64,000 nucleotides of DNA from Ignelater luminosus (Eukaryota; Arthropoda; Insecta; Coleoptera; Elateridae). A program made the position numbers and the translations under genes. Below the pieces are notes generated by a model that was not told the DNA's origin, did not search any database, and saw only the letters and a list, made by a program, of their open reading frames with translations. Below are positions 43,201-55,200 of the stretch, piece after piece; position 1 is the first letter of the stretch; every line of letters starts with the position of its first letter. The stretch covers positions 1-64,000 of the forward strand of contig VTPC01091051.1 in NCBI GenBank assembly GCA_011009095.1, given 5' to 3'.

Positions 43201-46200
43201 TCGTTAACTTAAATGATCTAATGTTGGGAAATTTAGTGTCATCGATCTGGCGAAAGGATACTCCAGAAAACCTTAGGCCAGTTACCATGATACATCTTGG
43301 AGGATTGCCTTCAGTCAATAATGATACTCTTAGGGATGCATACGCTGTGGATGGAAAAAGGTAATTAATCTTTTAATTCTAGAAAGCCATGGGATTAGAA
43401 CAGAGACATTCAAAATGCAAGCGCAGCTATGCTGCTTCGAAGAGCGTCACAATGTATACTTCGTCAGTGGCAAAGTGAATGCATCCTACACAGAAATATG
43501 TAAACAGTGAAGAGAAAACTGGGTTACATTAGTTTTGGTAAGTGAACAATACAATATTAGTCTAAATTTGAATTATAGAACTTAGAAGAGCTTTTATTTA
43601 TGTTTATTGGATTTCACATACGTTGTTACGCTCAAATACCTAATAGAAATTAAAATTTGATTGCTAATAGAATGATAAAATGCGCCTACTGTTTTGTAAT
43701 AAACATATTTATAATTCACACGATTCTTACCAAGTATTAAAAGTGTTATAACAAGAATGTTTTTAAAATATATAAAACAAAGAATTTCTTCTTTTCACTT
43801 TTTTTTACAAAAACAAAGTGCAAGAATTCATTGATAAACTACCTTGTTTATTATTATGGTGATGATTTTATTTTACAGCCTGAAAACTTTGCGATAAATT
43901 ATATCAAAGTTATTTGTTTTATCATGAAGTCGTAACAGCGAAATAATAATGAAATAAATTTCCATGAAACGTCCTCCTGCACTCCATGTAAATACAAGAA
44001 ATAAAATTTTATGAATAATAAAAAGATTTAAATTGGTTAAATTGAAGAGCAATTGCCGTGAGACTAATGGAGATTTTCATTGCTTCAATTGACGTAATTT
44101 ACAAATAGAATGGGAGAGAAATACTGCTGGAGTTCTCTTTATTTAGTATTTCCTTTTTCAGATAACCAGAGCTCACTTAACGTAACGCGTCAACGTATTT
44201 TAAATATCTATTAAACGATCTCAATCACTTAAATGACTCTGTACTACATTTATTTATACAGAAGTGGCTCATTTAAACCCTCTAAACAACTAATTTAGAA
44301 TCTGATTATGTGGTTTTAATTTTTAACAATTAATTTAATTATATCAGATTTGAACTAAATAGGAATTTAAGCCTATAATTACTAAGAGAGGTTTAACTTG
44401 AGAACAATGATTAAACTCAAAAATGTATAGGTAAGTGCTGCTGTTTATCTAAAATATAGGCGAATCAAGATAATAATTATAATTTAATTAAAAACAAAAC
44501 CCATTCATGTTTTATGTGTAAAACTTTCCAAACAAAAACACAATTAATGAAGCTGTCCATAAAGACAATACTTAGTTAAAGTTATCGAAAAAGGTTTTCC
44601 ATCAAAAACAATTGACAAATAACTTTTAATATAATTACTTAGTTGAGTTAAACGAAAATAATTAACATTCTTACACTTTTAGCAATTTTCCACCTTGTTT
44701 GAAGTGTGTAAGCAACCCTGTAATTTTGATGTTTGTGTTTCGGCTACGATGTGGTAGTTAGTAGCCTCAGGTTTTTTGCTGACGAAGGTCGAAGTTAAAC
44801 GCTTCCTTAATGTAATAAAAGAAGTGCTGAAAATTTCTGCCCTTTACGTAAAGCTCATTAGCGTAAAGCAATGCAGTTTGAAATCTAATTGCAGACCATT
44901 ATATATTTATTTACAGCCAACTTTAATTTTTAAATTTCAAATGCCAAATTTTTGGCTCACAGTACCGTCTTGAAATTCCGTTTGACCAAAAATTCAAAGC
45001 TGAGTTTTAGTTTAAAATAGATTATCCCGTTAATTTATGTTTAATTAACGTTACAGCACTATTTTTATCCTTGTTTGTTGCATTGTTCGATGCATTTTAC
45101 CATCCCTTTTTTCATTTCCGACGCAATAAGGTTTATTTTTGTACGTCTTGAAGTTCTCAATTATTGTGTAAGCCGTGTGTTCGCTATGAGTCATTTACAT
45201 ACGCCAATGTACGTATTTTATTAGAGTTTCTTATTATTGTCTGACCTGCGGTTTTGCCAAAGCTCGAGAATCCGCCACAAAAATTAAAACTATTAATTTA
45301 TTGCACATGGCTGTGCTTTAAGCAATTTAAATAGACTAATCCAATTCGTTTTAATTTTACACCAGCAGAACGCAAAATAGATATTTATCAACTTCCTTTA
45401 AGAAGGTTTCAAGAATATTGTATTTTGACTGCAAGAAAAAAATAACCGACCTATAAACTCAAAACCTGTTCTTCGTCCTGAAATCTCGCTTCAGAAGAGA
45501 GTTGCAAATTAAATTATTGGTAACGCACGTTTTTCATTAGTTCGTAAAATCGAGAAAATAATGCAGTACCACGTACAAGTACTTTATTAAAAAATACAAT
45601 GAACAATAAATTTCTTTAATGTAAATAATATTAAACGTGGTGTTAAAATCAGCAAACAATGGTGATATAAAATTGTATGAATATTGGAGAAACCCGTTTT
45701 CTCTCTATTCTAGCCAATCTTTCCGTCTGTGTAATATTAAATGCATAACTATATATTGACGTTTGACATTTATGATTTTCCACAGTTATTGAGGAGACGA
45801 TTATAAATATTAGAGATCATTTAAAGATAAATAATACAATATACGCTGTAAAATTCGAAATTATCGACATATTAAAATGGTTGTTGATATTAAAAGTTTA
45901 TTGAAAGGTCACATTAAGACATTAATTTATTTCTATTGTATAGAAAGGAAAAAAAGGACACAACAGAAATAGAATTATCGAATCTTTGTTTAATGGCTTT
46001 TCTTAACTTTTAGTCAAAGTTGATGATTTTAGAGTCTGAAGATTTCCATTATCTGATTATTCTAATTTTGGCCTTTGTAAGATTCTCAATCTGATCAGAA
46101 ATCAAAACCAGAAAGATAATAAACTGACTTTTTGGTTTTTAGTATTTTACGCTTTGCTCAACTAAAGTTGATCACCATAACGCTACTAAATCATATTTTG

Positions 46201-49200
46201 CTTATTATGGTTAAAAACATCTAACTTATCTGTGATCAAAAATTTGATCTTGCAAAAGCTTTCAATGGAAAAACCAAAATTTTTGAAGAAAGAATGGGTC
46301 TAAGAAACATTACGATTTCTGAAATCTAAAATATTTTCAGTTTTCAAATTGTAACTGCTAAAGGTGTAACTTCAATAAATAAAGTTCAACGTAAACAAGT
46401 TGATTTTATATGGAAAAACCAAAAAAAAAAAAATTGGAAGAGTTAGTAAAACAAATTTTTAATTTGGTGCGGTGGTAAATTCCTAACGAAGACACTGGGG
46501 ATGGGTCGAACGTCTGCAGCCAGCAATAGTTAATGTCAAATGTGTTTTTTAATGGATATTACATCTTCATGGATTTACAAAATAAATTTATTTTAGTTTG
46601 AATATATGAATCACATGTCGAATTGGCTTTCAAAGAAATGTTCTGCTTTTACCACACTCATAATACATTATGTATAGGATTAGTTTGTAACAAATTATCC
46701 GACTTGTAAAATCTGTCACAAAAAGATTATTATGTGTTGCGAAAATTACACTTAAAATTAAATTTTATATACATTCCTGCAACAGAATTAGGAATTGTTT
46801 TTAAATATTCCTTGCCAAAGTTTTACGGGGTAGTTTAGTACGAACGCATCCTTGCCTATAAATCACTTCCCCGCTTATAAAAGCGTCAACGAGTAACTGA
46901 ATTTGTCAAATATCTTGTCTCTTCGAGAATAAAGCGTGTAAAAGCAATCTGTTTTTGGGAAGATGGTTTGAAAATTAAATCAAAATGAAATCTCATCATT
47001 TATCTATTTTGTTTCAAAATCTCTAGCTATTAGTTGAAAAGAGTTTTGTTTTGTTTTTAACTTCCTCTAATTATTAAATTAGTTTCTGAAAAAAAAACAA
47101 CTAAATTTCAAGAAGTTAAAGCACGAACTTGAATCAACCCATAGCAAAGATAAGATGAATAATTCACAGTAGGAAATGCAAATTAATGGCGAAAATGGAA
47201 AAATGGGAGAAAAGAATTTAAATATGCAAGGTTGTCAAGAGAAAATTTGAGCCCCAGGTATAGAATCGTTTTTGGGTTTTTGGATGATGTTTTTTTCGCA
47301 ATAAAGATTATTTTAGCAAATGCCTGGCATTGAACATTTTGTTTACGTCCAGGCCATCGGTACGGCCCAACATATTTCCTTGTCATCATGCTCAAAAGTC
47401 GGACTAACGGGAACCCTAGCATACATTACATTCAATCAAACGGTTATGATGCACCAAAAAGCGCGTAACCTCTATAGCTCGATCACAATGTCACAGCAAA
47501 CCGTCTTCAGTATATATCTAGCTGTCGATGCGCAACTATTTTATTACTTTGCATTATAGGTTGCTTTCTAGCACAGGGAAAAGTTTCTTAACTGAAATCT
47601 GCAGTGAATTGGAAAAAGTGTTTAGTAGTTATTGTGATTTCTGGAAAACAAGTACATATAAGATGCGTAGCGACGAACACATACGCGTGATGATGCATGC
47701 TTAGAAATGCAATGAAAGAATTTCGTATGTGAGTGTGTGAGATGGTGTCAGGTCAAATGCTCAATATCAGGTAAAATATCTGTTCGACTGATTACAAAGT
47801 ATGGAAGTAACGCACAGCAAGAGTTTTTGAAAATCATAGAAATTCTGAAAATCAATGCAGTAGAATTGGAGAAATAACTAACCGTTGACATTGCTTCTGG
47901 AAGGTTTGTTTTTCTAACTCGGCAAGATCAGGTAAATCTACATATTGGAAATTTTTCATCCAGTGGGTGCCGAAACAGCTGACTAAGCAATTATGATGTT
48001 TTAGCAGAAATTCAGGACAAAATATCTAAATGAAGAAGAAATGTCTAGCACGGAAAAATGTCTAGCATCTCTCATTGTTGATACAGAAGATGAAATAAAA
48101 AATGGAAATTGTCTTTGGCTTTATCTGCAGAAATCAAGAATAAATGGTGAGCGCAACATTGGAAAGAGGGTTGAGTAATGCCATTTGTCAAAAACGTTTG
48201 GAAATGCTTCCATGGTCAATCACGCTCTTCCATGACAACGTGACTTTCAATACAGTTCAGAACTATGTAAAACCATTATTAACACGATTGATTAGAAATT
48301 GTAAAACACGCATCTTACAAACCTGTTTTGTCAACCTGGCATTGGAAAATACGTTTTGTATGTGGTCAGGATGTTAAAGAGAGAATAAATAAATTATTAT
48401 CTTTTGGTTTGGAAGAAATTATATTGTTATAGTTAATGTAGTACAGAAGACTGTTGATCGAGAGGTCAAATTTCGATTCCTGGTAGGAGCTTACACAAAA
48501 TTTCTACTCTTGTTGCTTACCCGAAAGGCCAAGATAACTACTAAATTGTACTCTTCTCAAGAAATTACCTTAAATAAATAGAAGTCTCGAATACTTCTAA
48601 TCTTTCAGAGTTCCCTCTAAAGTGCGGAATAAGTAACCTAGTATGCTTGTGCAATTAATACTCAATAGAACTGAAAGTAACTAGCCTTTACAATACCATT
48701 TTGAATGTTACTACAAAGACCGCTTCTACCAGATAGACAGACAGACAGAAATCATCGATATGGTGCACGAGGCACCGGCTTTAGAGGTCGTTCGACCTCT
48801 CTCAAGCCCGCTGGAAATTGATTGTCCTGAACGCAGCGTCCGTTGTTTGGTAGAAGATGGAAACTGGAATCTTCGTCGTTGGTCGTTGGGCGAGGCAGTA
48901 AAGTAGGCTTCAGAGGCGATTGGATACGGTGATGATGTTGATGATGGTGTCGCGGCGGTTCTTGTTGTTGGCGGAATGCTGGATTCAGGTGGAGTTCTTC
49001 GATGTAGATACGGACGACTAATTGGAGTGGTGCACAAGCACAACGAGCTGGCAGTAAAGGTATAGGATAATTAATTTTGGAATTGGATTATTAGGATAAT
49101 ACTGAAGGAATTTTAATTGGAAATAATTGAAATAATTGTGGATGATATTGGATGTAAATGAATTAGGATTGGTCAGGTAGTGAGTGGAGCAAACGGTTTT

Positions 49201-52200
49201 TTTCAGAACCACAACCCTCCCGCAGTTCGCGCTGCGAGAGGATTTGACGGGAAAGGAAGGGGGTTATCCACGGGTGACGGACGGAAGTTGAATTTCGGTA
49301 GCTATGCGGTGGTTGCATCCGAGGAGCCTCGGGCTCGAATAACAACAATGGCGGTGGATATGTTGGAGACCTGCTCCCCCTAGAACAGGCTTGGCGGACG
49401 AGGCTGAGAAAGTTGGGACTCTACTGGGCCTACTCCCTGGTCCTAGGCGAAGGGCACCTGTAGATGGAGTTGGCTACTCTACCCGCTCTCCCGTTCGGGT
49501 GTCGAGTAACCGTTGGAGTTAGCTGCCTACTTTTCAACTTCGGTGTATCATCCGCAGACGGAGACCGGATCGACTGCCTCGCTACGCACTCGAGGCCGGA
49601 CTGCGCTTCTACCAGAAAGTGAAGGCATTTATATGTTCCAGAAACACTGACTGCGATTGTTCAAAACCAAACAAAACTAGATTTTTTTATAGACAATATC
49701 ATTATCACGTTTCAAATATGCTAAAGTCAGTAAGCAAAGCCCTCGAGACATTTACTGAATCTTACACGATCAAAAACTGAACCCATGTTCAATGACAAAA
49801 ACTACAAGTTCTTGTACGTAATATAATGTTAAGCAAAAGAGGAACTGTTTGGTTTCATTTATGAATTAGTAGAGTAGTTTCCAAATCTCGTGACACGCGA
49901 AATGCGCAAAAGGCGGAGCTTACTGCAATAGAAATTGTAAACATTATGCATGTAGGGCCGCCTGGCTAAAATCGGTCTTCTGCGCAACGAAGGTCGCGTG
50001 TCCCGAGATTTGGAAACCACTCTAGCAAGACCTGCAGAAGGGAAGTATAAAACATGCATATCAGAATTCTTAGCTGAAAGGCCAGATAGTAAGTTGAACT
50101 GCGTCAGTAAAATTTAGACATTGGTCAAAAAGGATGTGAAGAAGATGATGCTCTTGACACATGAATTAGTCAACTAGAAAGTGTTTAGCAGGCATTTAAT
50201 GCGAATCCAATGAATATTCCTTAGACAATGTTAATGTTAGGTTTTGAGAAAAACGATCAAATATGTACAGTAAAAGCATATTAGTATTCTGCAAGCATAG
50301 TACTGAAGCAGAATATCGATCCATCCAGTATTATACATTTCTAATTTACACAATAAAATAAAGAATTGCGAAATAAAACAAAGAAATGTAAGCAACTTTA
50401 GTTAAGTCGGGTGTCCCGCAGGGATCCCAACTTGGTTCTCTATGTTTTAATATTGCTAGTTTCTGTTTTTTTTTTGCAGAATTGATGTTCTATTTTAGAT
50501 TCTTTTTATATTGGGAGATGATTAAACGATTTTAATTCCGATAATACGTTTAATTGTACAGAATTCATATGCAGACACATTTATTTGCTGATGATAATGA
50601 AAAATATGATTTTTGCAGAATTTTTAAAACTACATAACGCTATTTTATTACCTGACTGACAAACATAAAACATTCATCCGAATTGTATTCATTTGTACAA
50701 TACGAGAATAAAACAAACTGTAAGCTTTTAAATATAATTAATATTTATAAATTATAAACATTTTACAAAGGAAACACTCTATACCTTTAGAGAAATAACA
50801 ATTAGTAAGCTTCACCCACACAATTTATACTAAAATTAGTTTTTTAGATGTAATTATTATTGTTTAGTTTATAGTTTGACGTGTTCTGGCTACGCTTTAT
50901 AATTAATTACACCTACTCAACATTTTTTAAAATCAGAAGAATGTTTCTGTTTTAAAAGGCGGAAAAATGGTGCGCGTATCAGGAAGGGGGATTTACATGT
51001 AGGCTTAATTGTAGCCAAAGGGAGCGTACGAGGATAGAAATATGAAGGTGTCGAGTTTTAGCGATAATTTAGTAAAACCATATTGCATATCAGAGATCCT
51101 ATCAGAAACAAGTTTTGAATATTTCGTTGTTTTGAAAAGTTGCTTAATTATTTAAAGAAGAATTAATTTGAAAAGGTTTTTTAATAGTTCCGGAAAGGTT
51201 AGAAGAGGATAGAAAACCTTAATAATAAAGACTTGTTGATTTTTTGTTGATGAATAAAAAGAACGTGTAAGATTCGGCCCCTGTGGGATTATGTGAGATA
51301 TATATAAAAGGCGTTTAAACAGTTAGCTAAATACACGTTTGAAATCAAAAGCCCCAGGGTAAAATGTAACACCTAAGAACCTTTTTTGTAAGCTTTATAC
51401 GGATATTTATGCTGGAGGGTAAAAAATATCTACGAACATTGGAGGAAAAGAAAACAAGAACTCTTTAAATGAAGCAAGTAAATTAAATTACCAAGAAGAT
51501 CGTCGGGATAAATTTTACCCACGACGAATGAACGCGGGTTAAAACTGTGTATAGAGCGAAAGCAGGAAGAAAGAGATGAATATATGCACGTACAAAAATA
51601 ATACAAATTGAAATACTAAATTACTAAATATTTTTCCACTTCACTTTATTAAATCTGTCGCTTCCAATTTAAAGCAATTTGTATATTGTTGAATGTGATG
51701 TTCTATTAACACCATTTTGTACGTATTTTATCTCTACGACGTTTAAGTGTCATGTATTTAGAAAATTGTTTGTAATTTACACAATAAGGATGTGAAGTTA
51801 TCACGTAGGGGACTTTTGTTAGGACGGGTTCTATTTTTATCTTGTATTACTTATTATTTAAAATTTACGTAGTCAAATGCAAATGATATTCTTAAAAACA
51901 TTCTGTTTTTAAGGAAATAATTTAATAGAGCTCCATTCGCTTGACGTCAGACTTCAATTTAAATAGGGTTTTTTTTTCTTAACGACCGTTAAGCAAACGT
52001 CTTGCAAATTTACGAGAGCAATTTTTAACATTTATAAATTGCTTAGTTGTAACAAAAACTTTCTTAAAATTGAGTTTTTCTCAATATGCATAAAGTTAAA
52101 AAGAAAACTCACCATTTAATGGATTGGTATCCATGGGAGGCGGGCTGTCATCTTCGCTTTTTATGTTGGCATATTGCATTATATTTGGTGGAAAATTAAT

Positions 52201-55200
52201 CTGTAAATATAATAAATACCTTTTAACATCGCTAACATGATCAGTATCCCCCCACCCAGAAAAAAGAACAAACTTGTATACCTATCCATAACAAATTACT
52301 ATCTAGACTATAAAAAGCGTTTTGATAAAATTTATTGACCCACACTATTAGATCTAGAGACACCTTTATCTTAACACCATACAAAATTCATTTTATGTAA
52401 AGTTAATCTTGAAAACCGTATTTCAGTATCCTGGAGTTTTTTCTTCAGAAGTTAATGGCCTTGTTGCATGTTAAAAATTAATATAATTGTATCTAACGCA
52501 AAAAAGAAAAATTTAAACTTCTTAAATATGAGGAATATACGAAGGAAATCAAGAAAACAGGAATTGCTGTCGAATACACATTAAGGTGGTCATTGTTTTA
52601 TGTGTACTAATATACCAAATATGACTGTAATTTAGTTTTTAGATGGAACTGAAAAAGATCAAGCATGTCTCTCTGGCATTAGAAATTACCTCAGTTAAAA
52701 ATAACAACACCGAGGCACGCGTTTCCGTTTGGATAAAATATGTTTTACAATATTTATGTGTGCCGATTTTATATTTGGGTTGAGAAAGGAAGAGAGAAAA
52801 ACTAGGGGTTGTATTTTTGTTGCGATAGTACCGAAGAGAATCTTCGTTTAAATAACAAAATTTGATTTTGAATATGTTACATGGCCACCAACACTACAAT
52901 TTGCATGTCATGTCATAGAAAATGAACATGATAAATATGGGAACATAATTATTCATACGTTAAGTGACAAAATTTACGCTTGCCAACTGTTTTTACTAGG
53001 TCGTTTTGTTTACTACTTTCAAAAATCACAACAGTGTAAGAAAAGATATTTGTTAGAGAAATGTATTTATGGATTTTGTTCTTTTTTTAGAAAACAGAGA
53101 TAGAATTGTATAAAAATAATCTTCTTAATGAGCTATTGCTAGCTATAATAAGAGTTTCATTTTTTTTAAATTCTATTAGTTCTTTAGATTATCATCAAAA
53201 GATTCCAATTTATACAGTTAATATAAAATCTCAGCTCGTTGAATTTCACACAATCTAGATTACTTGTTCCCAAATAAAAATAAAATTTTAAAAATAATAG
53301 AAACAAAAAATTCAATGCTTTCTAAAATATCCATTAGATTCTAACTACATAGAATACCAAACAGCACAGAAGTTAACAAATGCAATCTCATAAGTAGTTA
53401 AATAAGCTTTGCTATCTAGCACTTCATTCTGGATAAATGTCGCTGCCATTCTAGAACCTGCTAAGAGTGGAGAGTTTCAATATTGAAATGATATACAATT
53501 TTTAATGAAATATTTCACAAGATTTTTAATAATTAATTTTTTGGTTACTGTACCGGCTCGAATTTGAAATTATAATTTTTAGATATCAGGTTTAAATTAT
53601 CATTGTTTTCAATTCATTGAATTTAATGGTTTTCATGAAACTTTCAGAATCCTCATTCAAAATGTTTCTGTAATGTAATGTTGTTAACTCCAGCATCCAT
53701 GCTCACATCCTTACATTCCTGCCAGACTTGTTGGTATAGAATAAACCAGCGTTAAATGTTTCTCTTCATTATAGATTTTAGTGCAGTCAACTAAGAGTTT
53801 AAAATTATAGGTGAAAATCAAAGTTGTCTAATCTCGAAGTTAATTGTAATAGCTTTGAACGAAATTCTGAAAAAACTTCAGGGTCTAATAGTATAGCCTT
53901 CTTCAATTCATGCACTGGAAGAACAACTCTTAACAATCCCCACTTGCTATTTTTTCTAGGGACTCATTCAGGGCTTTTCAACAATTTTTTATGTTGGCAC
54001 ATAAGCAAAAAAAAAGAAGTAGATATGGCATCTGCCAAAATTTTATTACGACTGGAACTTCTTGAAAACTTTATGATTTAGTAGCTCGAGACTTTTCAAC
54101 TTGTCTTGACAATAATCAAAGAATCAAGAAAATTCTTAATTGTCACTTCAATCTTCAGGTTTCTTGAAAATAACTTTTTTGCTATAATCCTCAAAGATAT
54201 AGATCTAGGGCAAGATCTACGTAAAACAGTTTATCAAGATCGATTTCTTATTTCTAAAGTGATATAGATAGCTTTGCTTTATTGGATAAGGTATGTATGT
54301 CTTCTTACCACAAACGGTATCACCTTTTAATCAAATGTTTATAGAGATCAGTATTTTTGATCCACCTAAATCTCACTCAAATCATGAGTCATGAATCCAA
54401 AGAGTTTTTTGTTTCTAATATTTTTAGACACCTTGAGATAATATTATGGATATGATATACTACAACAGATCTCTCTTCAGACAATGTCTTGATCCTAAGG
54501 CGACGTTTGGTTGTTGTAGATTAATCTTTCTTCGAGATGACAGATTAAATATTATTTTATACCTCCTTGAAGAAAGCAACTATGCTTATTTATTTTGGTT
54601 AGCCTTCTTCAACCGACACTGCGGTAAAATATTTCAAGCTCAGATAGCATAGTGCCTTTTCCACTTTCTATTAACTGACTTAAATGAACATCGTTATCCA
54701 GCTTTGCAATATGCCTAAAACCTGATACATCTGTTGGGAAACACTGGGCTAGTAATTGTGACAAAAGCACGCATCAATGTGTAGGGCAAGTGAAGACATT
54801 AAATGTAGTCAATAATAATAAAACCATCAAACAATAAGAAGGCGAGTATTTCTGATGGTAAATAATGCACTTTTACATGCATTAGTTGAGAAGTTATCTC
54901 CTCGGAGCATAACGGAGGATATTGATCAGACATTTCGCGTCAAGAATGAATTTTAGAAATAAGTAGAGATAATCCAAGTTTACTGATGGGCCCAATCATG
55001 TTACAAATAGAACTGATTAAAATGAAAATATTCCTTTGTGTTAAATGTGAATATCCTTAAAGCCAGTTCCTTTTATATTGTTTCATAGCCTACTTTGTCG
55101 AATTCCAGTTTGTCTAATACAGTACAGCAATCAAGTAGTCAATTACAGTCATCTCACAATATTTTGAAGAAACTTATATGCTAGATAAGGTTATACCTTA

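Larger units (their letters stand above)
15520..52112 (-). other. giant castor intron (~36.6 kb)
   Basis: Bounded by the donor of exon 52113-52200 (GTGAGT) and the acceptor before 15519 (ACCTTTCAG). It is mostly AT-rich DNA and hosts all three mariners, the N gap and the retroposon listed separately. Long introns of developmental regulators often hold enhancers, but I cannot point to specific sites. Stretches 15520-17570, 17600-19500, 30305-33540, 34830-42590, 43360-48420 and 50030-52110 show no feature I can support. Confidence 0.8.

Noticed and set aside
47183..48377. Cluster of 75-80 codon frames at 47.2-48.4 kb
   Set aside because: No family motif, overlapping on both strands, and inside a castor intron; most likely chance frames.
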